NCBI RefSeq assembly: GCF_045762675.1
Contig: NZ_JBJDLK010000001.1
Location: 434,001-498,000, forward strand
Direction: 5' to 3'
DNA from: Elizabethkingia meningoseptica_A
GTDB taxonomy: Bacteria; Bacteroidota; Bacteroidia; Flavobacteriales; Weeksellaceae
DNA: 64,000 nucleotides
The notes beneath the pieces were generated by a model. That model saw nothing but the letters and a program-made list of their open reading frames with translations, did no database searches and was not told where the DNA came from. The first letter of the stretch is position 1, and every line of letters begins with the position of its first letter. Positions 15,710 through 24,703 of this stretch are shown in pieces. Both the position numbers and the translations under genes were made by a program.

Positions 15710-18357
15710 AATGTATTGCCTTTATTATCGAATTTAGATTTCATATAATTTTCTGGATTTAAATCTGCATTCAATTTACACCTTTGTTTATTATCAGATC
15801 CTCCTATAGTAGAATAAGAAGTCCCGGCTTCTACATGTATATGTCTGTGTTTAACTTCAACATGCATAGCATTCCCTGTACTTCCAGATAACCCTATTAC
15901 TTGGTTGTGTTTTATTTTTTCTCCAACGCGGACTTTTACCTTGGATAAATGAGCGTAGAAATGATATACAATTTTTCCAGTTTTATCTTTAGATTTAATT
16001 GTTATTGTATTCCCATAACTAGTAGGCCCTTCATAACCTTTAACATAATCATTTTGTGGAAGATCCGTTCTTATGTGAACTACTTCTCCGCACATCATTG
16101 AGTGTACTTCTGTACCAACAGCTGCTAAAATATCCGTTCCAGTATGATAATATTTTTTCCCATTTGATTTGATTCTATATTCTTTTTTATATCTATTATG
16201 ATTTTTATTACCACTTTGGTCATTAACTTTAGGAGTAGGGACTACATCTGAATACTCAAAACATTGTGAGCAGTCGTCAGGACAATTGCTAGGCAATGAT
16301 TCTTCTTTTTTAATGTTGTCTCCACAACATCCATAACCAAATTCTTTTAGAAATCCTTTTTTCAAATGTAACTCTTTATTAGGCTCAATAAGTTCTTGGG
16401 CTAATTTTTCCTCATAAATTGCTTTTACCATGTCAAAAGTATATGTTGAGCTCTGTTGACCATAAGGAGAATCTGGTAAACTAGCCCAGCATAGGCTGGA
16501 GATTAGTGCAGCTCTCTTAATATCATTATCAATAATCATTTGAATAATATCACCTTGCTGCTTTTTAAATCTTTTTCTCCATTCCTTAAGCTTTTGTTCT
16601 TGTGCAATATCATGAATTTTGTTCTTTTTATCTTTCCAAACTGTGGGATTATAAAAACTATCGGCACGGTCATCTACATAGTTATGCTTCATAATGACCA
16701 GGCAAAATTTATCTTGGGATTCCTGATCAAAGCTTGTAATATTATATTTTTTTGCATAATCCAATTTTTCAGAATAATTCCATTTTTTATTTTTATCCTG
16801 ATAGTATCCTTTCAAATTTTTCCAAGTATCGGTCATTATCTGATAAGCTCCTGCTGCTGATGAACGATGTTTTCCTTTGCTATCGGTCACAACTTCCTGA
16901 GGGTGTTCGCTGAAATCTGAAAACTGTTTTCCACTGTATTGCGTTGTATAACCAATTTCACCTCCAGTACCTTCCTTTACTCTAAGCATCCTGATAAATG
17001 CCCTTACTCTTGCCTCACATTCACATACCTTTGCTTCTTTTTTCTTTTCTAATTTTGTTTTTTCAACCGCGGTTGCAGTATTCCCACTTGGTACTTCTGT
17101 AGGAGTTGCATCTATACTCACCGGCATCACGGATGATTTTACAGAGGTTTTGTTATGTATTACTTCTATGAAATAATCCTGTCTGCTGCTATCAGTACCA
17201 AAACCTTTAGCTTTGTCAAACATCTGCTTTGTAAGCTCTACTCCTACAAAATTAGTATCCCCAACCAATATATAGTCTTTTTCATAAATCAGATCATTAG
17301 TCCACTCGAAATTATCCTCCTCCCATATCTTAATCTTTACCTTTTTATTCTTCATATCCTTTGCCGTAATCTTTAGAGCTACGATTGTTCCCACTTTAGA
17401 AGAATGAAGCCGGTTCCCTTTTCTATCAACAAATTCAGCACTTAGGATCTTGCCTTGTGGATCATCACTTTTTTTTCCACCTGTTGTTACAGGGAATTTT
17501 GCTGAATTTCCATCAGGGATGGGTTTAGATTTTGGTTTGGGCTTCTCGGGAACAGTAGTTGGTTTAGGTTTTTCTGGAGAAGGTGAATGTCCTTTGGGAA
17601 GTTCTCTTTTTCTTGGGGGGGGTGGGGTATATGCGGGATTATTAACATTTACGTTTGGGCTTGCTATCTGTATATTTTTACTAACAACATCTGCTGTTAC
17701 ATAATATTCATGAGTTGCTCCTTCGCTTTTCTCACCTGATGCGGTATGTGCATTGGCAATTATTACAGCCATAGTATAAAAAGGCAATCTAAAAACAGCT
17801 TCTGCCATTCCTTTTTCATTAACTCTGCTAAGAATAGGTGCAGGATTAATTTTATTCATAGCGTTTACTACAGGATTGTGCCCTGGCCCCTGAGCATCAT
17901 CTTCCCAAAGTGTAAATGCAATCTGCATCCCGAACATTTCCACACAATATGCCCTTGCAATAATGGTATCTTTGTAGCTCAGCTTTTTACCTTTTGGGAT
18001 AGGTTTATAATTGGCATCTAAAAGCTCTACTCTTGTTATTTTGGATTCTTTAGCCCGTTGCGGATGTATAATAAGTTCTCCTTTATCGTTTCCTTGTTGT
18101 ACGACAATTTTTATTCCTTTATGAAGCAAGCTTTTCTGTCCAAAAATATAAGGAACCATTTGTCCTTCTTTCTTGCTTCCGCCTTTTCTCCAACCTGTTT
18201 TGGTCTGTACCATAACTTCCCAATGTGTTTGGGATAACTGTAAAGGGTTCTTTATAGATTGTAGAGGATTTAACCAGTCATTTACTGAGGAAACAGAATA
18301 CATTTCCTGTTTTCCTATCACAGGTTTATCGTTCCCGATGATTGTTAATTTTCCCAT
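15706..18357 (-). CDS. T6SS peptidoglycan effector with GH104 lytic transglycosylase and M23 peptidase domains
   Basis: This 883-aa protein has no signal peptide. Residues 1-230 and about 290-430 look like beta-sandwich delivery domains joined by a proline/lysine-rich linker (about 232-290). Residues about 448-645 resemble the phage lambda endolysin (GH104): RMLRVKEGTGG near the catalytic Glu, FSDFSEHP, SAAGAYQIM, and SLCWASLPDSPYGQ matching the lambda end motif. Residues about 725-850 are a LytM/M23 domain with HTGTD near 737, FYAHLS, and HIHVE near 837, the expected zinc ligands. Together they would cut both glycan strands and peptide cross-links. The upstream PAAR-like gene ends 11 nt before it, and the immunity-like lipoprotein gene overlaps it by 4 nt. 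Both enzyme calls rest on motifs. Confidence 0.88.
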   Translation of the reverse strand: MGKLTIIGNDKPVIGKQEMYSVSSVNDWLNPLQSIKNPLQLSQTHWEVMVQTKTGWRKGGSKKEGQMVPYIFGQKSLLHKGIKIVVQQGNDKGELIIHPQRAKESKITRVELLDANYKPIPKGKKLSYKDTIIARAYCVEMFGMQIAFTLWEDDAQGPGHNPVVNAMNKINPAPILSRVNEKGMAEAVFRLPFYTMAVIIANAHTASGEKSEGATHEYYVTADVVSKNIQIASPNVNVNNPAYTPPPPRKRELPKGHSPSPEKPKPTTVPEKPKPKSKPIPDGNSAKFPVTTGGKKSDDPQGKILSAEFVDRKGNRLHSSKVGTIVALKITAKDMKNKKVKIKIWEEDNFEWTNDLIYEKDYILVGDTNFVGVELTKQMFDKAKGFGTDSSRQDYFIEVIHNKTSVKSSVMPVSIDATPTEVPSGNTATAVEKTKLEKKKEAKVCECEARVRAFIRMLRVKEGTGGEIGYTTQYSGKQFSDFSEHPQEVVTDSKGKHRSSAAGAYQIMTDTWKNLKGYYQDKNKKWNYSEKLDYAKKYNITSFDQESQDKFCLVIMKHNYVDDRADSFYNPTVWKDKKNKIHDIAQEQKLKEWRKRFKKQQGDIIQMIIDNDIKRAALISSLCWASLPDSPYGQQSSTYTFDMVKAIYEEKLAQELIEPNKELHLKKGFLKEFGYGCCGDNIKKEESLPSNCPDDCSQCFEYSDVVPTPKVNDQSGNKNHNRYKKEYRIKSNGKKYYHTGTDILAAVGTEVHSMMCGEVVHIRTDLPQNDYVKGYEGPTSYGNTITIKSKDKTGKIVYHFYAHLSKVKVRVGEKIKHNQVIGLSGSTGNAMHVEVKHRHIHVEAGTSYSTIGGSDNKQRCKLNADLNPENYMKSKFDNKGNTL
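17615..17622. repeat. homopolymer of eight G (C on the coding strand)
   Basis: The run lies in the Pro-rich linker of the GH104-M23 effector and is followed after one T by four more G. Slippage would shift the frame and remove both catalytic domains. It may simply encode consecutive prolines. Confidence 0.7.
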
Positions 18358-18368
18358 ATTTGTCTGTT

Positions 18369-18872
18369 TTATTCACATATGTTTAAATCCTCTTCCTGTT
18401 CCTCCTGAAATTCTTTGTAGTCAAGTAGCGGATTTATATTCTGTTGCTCTTTAGGATCTGCATTTCTGACATTGTGCTTAGTTATCTGTGCAGTTTGTCC
18501 ATGCTCTTTTATGGTGATTTTCCCACCTGTCGCGCACATCAGTTCAGAGAGTTCTGTAATACAACTTTTATTCATTACTTTGGTATTGTCATAAGGCTTT
18601 TGCCATTTTCCTGCTGGAGCAAAAGCGCAAGGAAGATAACCTCCTGAACTTGGCTTTAATTTACATTGTCCAAAGCTAGGACCAGGTGGAGTAAACTGAA
18701 CATCATCCTCTGTAACTGCCAAATAATCTGTTTCACCTTCCTTATTGTTCCAATAATGTTTCTGGTGCGAGGTTACTTTAAACTGAGGAAATTGGTTGCC
18801 TTGATTACATTGGGCTTTTCCTTTTTGGATCACGAAATATTTACCATCATGGGGTGAAGTATTTTCTGACAT
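18369..18872 (-). CDS. DUF4280 PAAR-like spike-tip protein
   Basis: This 167-aa protein is of the DUF4280 PAAR-like family. It has a Cys/Gly-rich body with the conserved segments KAQCNQGNQFPQFKV near the start, SFGQCKLKPS near the middle, and a late ITIKEHGQTAQITKHNVRNAD. PAAR proteins cap VgrG and sharpen the needle while attaching cargo. It lies between the LysM-like protein and the GH104-M23 effector in a tight minus-strand operon (29- and 11-nt gaps). It is homologous to the protein at 49213-49680, which occupies the same slot in the second cassette. It most likely loads the downstream effector on VgrG. Confidence 0.85.
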   Translation of the reverse strand: MSENTSPHDGKYFVIQKGKAQCNQGNQFPQFKVTSHQKHYWNNKEGETDYLAVTEDDVQFTPPGPSFGQCKLKPSSGGYLPCAFAPAGKWQKPYDNTKVMNKSCITELSELMCATGGKITIKEHGQTAQITKHNVRNADPKEQQNINPLLDYKEFQEEQEEDLNICE

Positions 18873-18901
18873 CGTATTGTGATTTTGGTGTTTATTTATT
18901 G

Positions 18902-19969
18902 TTAAGTATTGTCTGTTATTTTTTCCAAGAGAAATATCTCTTTGTCTGAGCTTTCTTGAGCATAATTCCGGAATATTGCTTCTATTCTTTGTAATGAAAA
19001 ATTTTTTCGATTAAAACTATATTCTGCATAATGCTCACAATCTATTGATTTTTCATTCCAATTAGACTGTTCATCATAATTTGTTGAATAAAGTTCTTCC
19101 AAACTTCTATAATCAGTACAAATACCTTTTTGTTTAATTTTTAAAATTTCATCATCCAGTGTTTCTTTTGGACAAAGGGTGTTTTGAAGTTCAAAATGTA
19201 TAGAATGTGCCCCCTGCAAATAGGGGTAGGAGTCATGATAAATCTGAGAACTTGTCCATTTATTTAACTTTGCCCCATAAAATGAACCAAACAGAAATGA
19301 ATGAATTAGAGTTTTTCCAAATTTTATTGAAATTTCTTTTGGATCATTAATTATTTTTTTCATTTTCTCAATGTATTCAGAAGCATGCTTATCTGTGAAA
19401 AATTGTTTTATGACTTCAAGTTCAGAAGAGATTTGAGTGGGTTCTTTTGTTAGTTCGATCTTTTGAATTCCGCCATTGGAGTTTATGATCAGTCTAATAG
19501 GATAGATGACCTTCATACACATTTTTGCTAGTGTTGATATTTTATTGTCTGAATTTTCATCGTTTTTCTTAAAATCAAATGCACTAAACTGGAAATAGAA
19601 GCAATTATCTTTTTTAAATTCGAACTTTAACTGAATCGTTTGCCCATAATTATAGAGTAGTTCGTCATTGAGATAGGTTTTTTGAGTGATGTGATATATT
19701 CCATCCCATAAATCATAAGCAAAAGGAAAACGCCCATCAGATGGGAAGTCATAGAAGCTCTCATTATTTTCCCTTATTTTTTGATTCATTTGTTCAACTT
19801 GTTTTGTCGAGGGAACTGAAAGCCTGGTTGTGCTGGAAATATCCCCCTCAATATAATCTAAGAATGAACAATTTTTATTGTGGAAATCCTTTAGATAATT
19901 AGGATTTTCAAGGCGTATTCCATCGCAAATTTCGGCAAGAGTTTGGCCAGGCTTTGCGTTGTATATCAT
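18902..19969 (-). CDS. LysM-like N-terminal protein of T6SS cassette, putative effector adaptor
   Basis: This 355-aa protein has no signal peptide. The first 60 residues resemble a LysM-like fold: AKPGQTLAEICDGIRLENPNYLKDFHN, and then a later VPSTKQVEQ segment. The rest is mixed alpha/beta with no recognised domain. It is related in layout to 48204-49184: both have LysM-like start, a central HYxIxxK/YGQTIQL-type beta region and the phrase PIRLIINSNGG against PLHIITDSGGD. Both are the first gene of a LysM-like, PAAR-like, effector, lipoprotein cassette. A role as chaperone or adaptor for the effector is inferred. It is driven by the promoter and palindrome at 19997-20068. Confidence 0.65.
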   Translation of the reverse strand: MIYNAKPGQTLAEICDGIRLENPNYLKDFHNKNCSFLDYIEGDISSTTRLSVPSTKQVEQMNQKIRENNESFYDFPSDGRFPFAYDLWDGIYHITQKTYLNDELLYNYGQTIQLKFEFKKDNCFYFQFSAFDFKKNDENSDNKISTLAKMCMKVIYPIRLIINSNGGIQKIELTKEPTQISSELEVIKQFFTDKHASEYIEKMKKIINDPKEISIKFGKTLIHSFLFGSFYGAKLNKWTSSQIYHDSYPYLQGAHSIHFELQNTLCPKETLDDEILKIKQKGICTDYRSLEELYSTNYDEQSNWNEKSIDCEHYAEYSFNRKNFSLQRIEAIFRNYAQESSDKEIFLLEKITDNT

Positions 19970-19996
19970 TTTATTCGGTTTTTGTGATTAACTCAC

Positions 19997-20024
19997 AAAA
20001 GTTAGAAAAAAATAATCTTCCAAA
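19997..20024 (-). promoter_or_regulatory. promoter candidate for the GH104-M23 cassette
   Basis: Read on the minus strand, TTTG (20021-20024) is followed after 16 nt by TAACTTTT (19997-20004), a near match to TAnnTTTG. The -7 box starts 44 nt after the end of palindrome site 2 and ends 27 nt before the start codon at 19969. Confidence 0.55.
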
Positions 20025-20047
20025 AAAAATAATCCTGAGAAAATTAA

Positions 20048-20068
20048 AAAATTGTCGTAGAACTACGA
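20048..20068 (-). promoter_or_regulatory. T6SS-type palindromic operator, site 2 (GH104-M23 cassette)
   Basis: Read toward the gene, this is CGTAGTTCTACGACAATTTT, with 22 nt identical to site 1. The far half of the palindrome is diverged (AATCGTAG), so the TACGACAATTTT half next to the promoter is the better conserved one. That half is also the constant part in all four sites. Confidence 0.7.
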
Positions 20069-20346
20069 TTACCATAAAATCTATTTTGGCCATTCGCATG
20101 AAAGCATTTACTGATCTCATTGTTTAGTATTGAAAGTATCCCCCTAAAAATAGTAAATGTGTATTTTAAGAAGAATTAATCTAAAGTGAAATCATATATT
20201 ATTGATCTGATTGCTGATGAAATAATCGCAAATTAATTGTTGAAAATAATGATATTTCAATTGTAAAAACTTTATTATAGAATATTATCTGTTAATTAAG
20301 ACGTTGTTTTATGCGAAATTATAAATTCACAAAAAAATAAAATCTA

Positions 20347-20354
20347 TACATTTG
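20347..20354 (+). promoter_or_regulatory. -7 promoter box for the fucosidase gene
   Basis: TACATTTG is an exact match to TAnnTTTG, 54 nt before the start codon at 20409. No convincing -33 TTTG is seen at the usual distance. The rest of the 439-bp gap shows nothing beyond the divergent T6SS promoter. Confidence 0.35.
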
Positions 20355-20408
20355 TATTGACAAAATAACCAGGAAAACTATTAATTATTAAAAACACCTT
20401 ATTACAAC

Positions 20409-21791
20409 ATGATCATCAAAAAATTAAGATTTCTAAAACAGACAATAATTGCTGTAATGATTTTTGCTATGCAAAATCATTCATTAGCTCAGTCAACTCT
20501 CGGGCAGGATAATTCTTCTAAAACCGCATGGTTTACCAATGCCAGGTTTGGCATGTTTATTCATTTTGGGCTTTATAGCATACCAGCGGGAGTTTGGAAT
20601 GGTGTAAAATCATATGGGGATTATGCCGAATGGATAAAGTATAAAGGAAACTGGCCGGAAGGTATACGGAATGAGGATTATAAGAAATTAATGAAAGAAT
20701 TTAATCCCGTTGAATTTGATGCTGAGAAGTGGGTACTGGAAGCAAAAAATGCCGGAATGAAATACATTGTAATTACCGCCAAGCATCATGATGGATTTGC
20801 ATTATGGCCAACTAAAGTATCATCATATAATATAATGTCTACCCCTTTTAAAAGGGATATTTTACGTGAACTGGCAGTAGCTTGTAAAAAATATGATATA
20901 AAACTGGGCTTTTACTATTCGCACTGGCAGGACTGGGATCATCCCGGTGGTGCTAAACCGGGAGACAGCCGAATGGACAAACCGGTTACAGATGCCCAGT
21001 TTGATGAATATTGGCAGCAAAAATGCCTTCCACAGGTAAAAGAGCTGATTACTAATTATCATCCTGCATTTATGTGGTTTGATACATGGAGCAATCCGGA
21101 AATTATTACCGACACTCGCTTAAACCAGTTAATCAATTTGATACACACGCTCGATTCAAAGTGTTTAATCAATAGTCGTATATTAATGACTCGCCCCGGC
21201 ATCGATAAAAAGGTAGACTTCATCTCAATGGGGGATAATGAATTTCCTAAGCAGAAATTGGAAATGCCCTGGGAAACATCAGGAACATTAAACCGTTCAT
21301 GGGGCTACAGCCAAGTAGATTTTGCATGGGAATCATCCAATGAATTACTTATAAAATTAGTTGCAAATGCTTCCCGTAACGGGAACTTCCAATTGAATGT
21401 AGGTCCAATGGCTTCCGGTGCTTTTCCAAAACCAAGCATACGCAGACTAAGAGAAATAGGTGCCTGGTTGGATGTGAATGGCGATGCCATTTATGGTACA
21501 CAAGCCAGTCCGCTAAAAGACACACCTTCGTGGGGGTATATAACATCCAAAGCAATTGGTAAAGATAAGGTCCGCTTATTCTTACATGTTGTAAAATGGC
21601 CCGAATCGAATACAATAGATGTTGATACTTTCTATACACTAAATGTAAAGCCTATTGTTCACGAAACTGGCCAAGAGCTGTATGTAACTGCCAACAGAAA
21701 TAAACTGCGTATTACATTGCCTGAAAAACCTAAGGAGGAAGTAGTAACTGTAATATCTGTTGATTTGCCAAAAGCAAATTTTATAAACTAA
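20409..21791 (+). CDS. alpha-L-fucosidase, GH29
   Basis: This 460-aa protein has a signal peptide (about residues 1-27, ending NHSLAQ). It is a GH29 TIM barrel: RFGMFIHFGLYSIPAG near the start, YIVITAKHHDGFALW, the DRILRELAVACKKYDIKLGFYYS-type strand, and the nucleophile Asp225 in FMWFDTWSN. It should release L-fucose from fucosylated glycans in the periplasm or at the surface. It stands alone between the T6SS island and a MazG-like gene, far from the second GH29 at 59625-61838, to which it is only distantly similar. A terminator follows at 21893-21917. Its sequence looks less AT-rich than the flanking effector genes. Confidence 0.9.
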   Translation: MIIKKLRFLKQTIIAVMIFAMQNHSLAQSTLGQDNSSKTAWFTNARFGMFIHFGLYSIPAGVWNGVKSYGDYAEWIKYKGNWPEGIRNEDYKKLMKEFNPVEFDAEKWVLEAKNAGMKYIVITAKHHDGFALWPTKVSSYNIMSTPFKRDILRELAVACKKYDIKLGFYYSHWQDWDHPGGAKPGDSRMDKPVTDAQFDEYWQQKCLPQVKELITNYHPAFMWFDTWSNPEIITDTRLNQLINLIHTLDSKCLINSRILMTRPGIDKKVDFISMGDNEFPKQKLEMPWETSGTLNRSWGYSQVDFAWESSNELLIKLVANASRNGNFQLNVGPMASGAFPKPSIRRLREIGAWLDVNGDAIYGTQASPLKDTPSWGYITSKAIGKDKVRLFLHVVKWPESNTIDVDTFYTLNVKPIVHETGQELYVTANRNKLRITLPEKPKEEVVTVISVDLPKANFIN

Positions 21792-21892
21792 AACTTTTTA
21801 TAACTTTCTTTCTGGTTTCATCTGAAATATAAATTGGGTAAAGCTATTTAGGAAAATATATTAAACAGAAACTTATCCGAAAAATACAAAAA

Positions 21893-21917
21893 AGCTGAAG
21901 AATTATATTCTTCAGCT
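21893..21917. terminator. bidirectional terminator between the fucosidase and MazG-like genes
   Basis: An 11-bp stem (AGCTGAAGAAT) with a 3-nt loop is preceded by a run of A and followed by CTTTATTT. It can therefore serve both convergent genes. Confidence 0.75.
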
Positions 21918-21945
21918 CTTTATTTACCTGCAAAAAGGCTGTATT

Positions 21946-22413
21946 TTATTTTTCAATAATTGATTTTAAATCAGCAGGAGAGTAGTATTTGTTTTTCAAT
22001 ACTTTGTTGTCTGCCTGTCTGTAAACATTGAATTTTTCACCGGATTTTTCATAGAAAGATTCCACGTCTTTCTCTTTATAGAACTCAACTGTTTCTTTTG
22101 CCTGCTCTTCTGTATCACAAGCTTTAGACATATTAGAACGCTGAACCTCATTGAAGAGTTCTACAAATTTATTACCAAGACCAAATTCCAGTACAGCGCC
22201 GCTTAAAACATACTGTAAATCGCAAAGTGCATCAGCGATTTCTACAAGGTTGTTATCTGCAATGGCTTGTTTCAGCTCATTTAATTCTTCCTGTAGAAGT
22301 TCTGTTCTAAGATTGCATCTTTCCGGTGAAGGAATTTGCGGAGTATTTAAAATAGGGGCTTTGAAAGTAGTATGGAACTCTGCTACCTGGTTCAGACTAT
22401 CAATTTTATCCAT
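21946..22413 (-). CDS. MazG-like nucleoside triphosphate pyrophosphohydrolase
   Basis: This 155-aa protein carries the all-alpha NTP pyrophosphohydrolase metal-binding pattern: E42, E43 and E46 in EELNELKQA and E58, D61 and D65 in EIADALCDLQYV. Proteins of this type hydrolyse (d)NTPs or related pyrophosphates, either as house-cleaning enzymes or in nucleotide pathways. The length fits a single-domain member with a C-terminal Lys/Tyr-rich extension. It is a single gene, convergent with the fucosidase. A -7 box lies 17 nt before the start. The exact substrate cannot be read from the sequence. Confidence 0.82.
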   Translation of the reverse strand: MDKIDSLNQVAEFHTTFKAPILNTPQIPSPERCNLRTELLQEELNELKQAIADNNLVEIADALCDLQYVLSGAVLEFGLGNKFVELFNEVQRSNMSKACDTEEQAKETVEFYKEKDVESFYEKSGEKFNVYRQADNKVLKNKYYSPADLKSIIEK

Positions 22414-22430
22414 GAAATTTTTATTTGAAG

Positions 22431-22438
22431 CAAAGATA
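22431..22438 (-). promoter_or_regulatory. -7 promoter box for the MazG-like gene
   Basis: On the minus strand this reads TATCTTTG, an exact TAnnTTTG, 17 nt before the start codon at 22413. No clear -33 box is seen. Confidence 0.4.
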
Positions 22439-22602
22439 AAAAACGATTTTGAAAAAACTGAAGTACAACTCTGTGTAAGCTAATAAATAGAACAATAAAA
22501 TATAAAATATCCGCAATGGAACAGACTTTATTAAAAAGGAGTGCCTAACTTCGCAACCGTAAATTTTCAATCTGCATAAATCTTCTGATCAAATCTTTTG
22601 TA

Positions 22603-23766
22603 ATGAACCATACGGAATCCTCTAATTTAAATAATTCAAAACTGCCTAATTCCTGTTTTTTACTTTTTTGTGCTCACGGGCTTGTTTTTTCTTCATGGGC
22701 GAGCCGGATTCCAATTATTAAAGATGCACTTTCAATTAATGAGGCAGAGTTGGGAACCTTGTTACTTTTAATGCCGATAGGACAATTGTCTACAATGGTT
22801 TTGGCCGGAAAGCTTATTAACATTCACGGAAGCAGCTGGATTATTAAAAGGTGTTTCCTGTTATATCCGGTTTTTCTTTTGCTGATCGGAATAGCTCCGT
22901 CTTACTGGACTCTGGCAGTAGTTCTCTTTTTCTTCGGTGTTACCGGTAATTTATGCAATATAGCCATGAATACTCAGGCTATTGAGATTGAAACAATCAC
23001 GAAAAGGACTCTTTTGTCTTCCTGTCATGGTGCCTGGTGTCTTGCCGGGCTGGTAGGTGCATTGATTGGTTTGTTGATGATCAATATTAACATCAGTACA
23101 TTTTATCATTTTGTATTTGTTTTTATTCTTGTACTGCTATTATGGCTATACAGTAAAAGTAATTTAACCAATATTGCGCATAAAACTGAGCGGCAAAAAC
23201 AGTCAATTTTTAAATCTGTTAATCCTACACTTGTGGCTTTGGGAATAACAGGGTTTCTGAGTATGGCTATTGAAGGAGCTATGTTCGACTGGAGCGGTGT
23301 TTATTTTCAAACAATTGTAAAGGCACCGCAAAATCTGATCATATTGGGGTATACAAGTTTTGTATTAATGATGACTTTAGGTAGGTTTGTAGGAAACCAT
23401 GTGATAGAAAGATATGGAAAAAAGACCGTTCTTCAATCTTGTGGCATTCTGATGAGCAGCGGACTCTTTTTAAGTGTTTTCTTTCCTGAATTATGGGTTT
23501 GTATTATCGCTTTTATGATTATCGGACTTGGAGGCTCTTTAAGTGTTCCGTCAATTTATAGTACGGTAGGGCAGGTAAGCAAAGTGGCTCCAAGTATAGC
23601 ACTGTCATTTGTGTCGAGTATTTCCTTTTTAGGCTTTTTAATAGGACCACCTCTTATCGGCTATATCGCTGAAGCTTTTGACCTGAGGTATTCTTATGGC
23701 GTTTTTGCATGCTTCGGAATTTTATTGACGGTAATTGTAAGCCAGATGAAAGTATTTAAGAATTAA
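22603..23766 (+). CDS. MFS transporter
   Basis: This 387-aa protein is highly hydrophobic, with about twelve predicted membrane helices. It has the MFS loop-like GKLINIHGSSWIIKR between helices 2 and 3 and GRFVGNHVIERYGKK at the matching place in the second half. The opening FCAHGLVFSSWASRIPIIKDAL followed by LGTLLLLMPIGQL is typical of the small YbjJ-like MFS group, whose substrates are mostly unknown. It is a single gene on the plus strand with TAACTTCG, a near -7 box, at 22546-22553. A sugar is possible because of the fucosidase 800 bp away, but nothing in the sequence shows it. Confidence 0.85.
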   Translation: MNHTESSNLNNSKLPNSCFLLFCAHGLVFSSWASRIPIIKDALSINEAELGTLLLLMPIGQLSTMVLAGKLINIHGSSWIIKRCFLLYPVFLLLIGIAPSYWTLAVVLFFFGVTGNLCNIAMNTQAIEIETITKRTLLSSCHGAWCLAGLVGALIGLLMININISTFYHFVFVFILVLLLWLYSKSNLTNIAHKTERQKQSIFKSVNPTLVALGITGFLSMAIEGAMFDWSGVYFQTIVKAPQNLIILGYTSFVLMMTLGRFVGNHVIERYGKKTVLQSCGILMSSGLFLSVFFPELWVCIIAFMIIGLGGSLSVPSIYSTVGQVSKVAPSIALSFVSSISFLGFLIGPPLIGYIAEAFDLRYSYGVFACFGILLTVIVSQMKVFKN

Positions 23767-23949
23767 ATAAAGCCGTTTTCAGGTATAAATTCCTTATCCA
23801 TAATAGGTTCTTATATTGGAACATTGAGGATGTTTACAAACAACTGTTAACTGTATATGAATAAACAGGAAATAGCTGATTGGAATCATTTTAATTTTGT
23901 AAATTTATATGATTCCAATACGCAAACATTATTTATAAATCAAAATATT

Positions 23950-24153
23950 ATGGAAAATCACGAATATTCAAACGGAGAAATTACCATCCTGTGGAAACCT
24001 AAAGTGTGCATTCATTCGGGTATATGTGTAAAAACACTGCCAAAAGTATATAATCCTAAAGAAAGACCCTGGCTTAAGATAGAAAACGCGACAAGTGAAG
24101 AATTAATTGATCAGGTAAAAAAATGCCCGTCCGGAGCTTTAAGCATAAAGTAG
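23950..24153 (+). CDS. small (4Fe-4S) mono-cluster protein, Fer4_19-like
   Basis: The best start is the ATG at 23950, giving 67 aa. The 31 codons upstream (from 23857) look like leader rather than protein. The product reads WKPKVCIHSGICVKTLPKVY, then RPWLKIENAT and KKCPSGALSIK, matching the divergent 4Fe-4S mono-cluster family, in which a Cys-rich opening and a CPSGAL end frame a compact fold. Such proteins are probably electron carriers or redox helpers in the cytoplasm. It lies alone between the MFS gene and the T6SS cluster, and no redox partner is adjacent. Confidence 0.75.
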   Translation: MENHEYSNGEITILWKPKVCIHSGICVKTLPKVYNPKERPWLKIENATSEELIDQVKKCPSGALSIK

Positions 24154-24703
24154 TACAGGGATTCGTTATCCATACATAAATTTAATAATTAATATCCTGC
24201 AAAGAAGAGATGTTTCATTACAACATCTTTCTTCATTATCTCATAAAATATTCTCGGAATAAAATGACATTTCTATAACAATGTCATTTTCAAAAAGTAA
24301 TAGTTTTTGAAATACATATCATTTTGTAAATAAATTCATTTTACAACAAACTTTTTCTCACCAATATGTTTTTTTTGGAGATTAAGTGATAAAAAAAACT
24401 ATTTTTTTTTGAAAAAAATCAACTTTTGTTTTTTAGTAAAATTTTAATACAAGAAAATGAAATTTTATTAAAATATTTAAATTTTTAAGTCATCAAAAGA
24501 AGAAGGTACACTATATCCATTATTTTGGGAAAACTAATGTTGTTGAACTTAAATCAAAATGTAGTGACAATTTTAACTTTGTATATGTTTGATTAGTAGT
24601 AGTTTATAAGGTTAATTTTATTGAAAAGTCAATTTTTATTTTTTGATTTATGAAATTTTTTTATTTTAGCCAGACACTGAATCACAAATAATGATGTTAA
24701 TTG
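24154..24703. other. 550-bp AT-rich leader of the T6SS cluster
   Basis: No gene is seen. It contains the hairpin at 24261-24290, a weaker inverted repeat near 24207-24235 (GATGTT/AACATC) that may end the Fe-S gene, an isolated TATGTTTG (-7-like) at 24585-24592, and a partial match to the T6SS palindrome ending at 24575 (GTGACAATTTT). Very AT-rich DNA runs to the start of the regulator gene. Confidence 0.5.
24261..24290. repeat. 11-bp stem inverted repeat
   Basis: AAAATGACATT and AATGTCATTTT are separated by 8 nt. It may terminate transcription of the Fe-S gene, since its 3' arm ends in TTTT, or it may be an operator ahead of the T6SS cluster. Confidence 0.45.

Noticed and set aside
16540..18647. 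Several plus-strand frames opposite the GH104-M23 operon
   Set aside because: They are shadows of the real minus-strand genes and show no family features.
23857..23949. N-terminal extension of the small Fe-S protein
   Set aside because: The family-like sequence begins at the ATG at 23950; the upstream 31 codons show no conserved feature.
24555..24575. Possible fifth T6SS palindrome upstream of the structural cluster
   Set aside because: Only the ACAATTTT end and scattered bases match; the GTAG arm is shifted and the sequence 44 nt on is TATTGAAA, not a -7 box.
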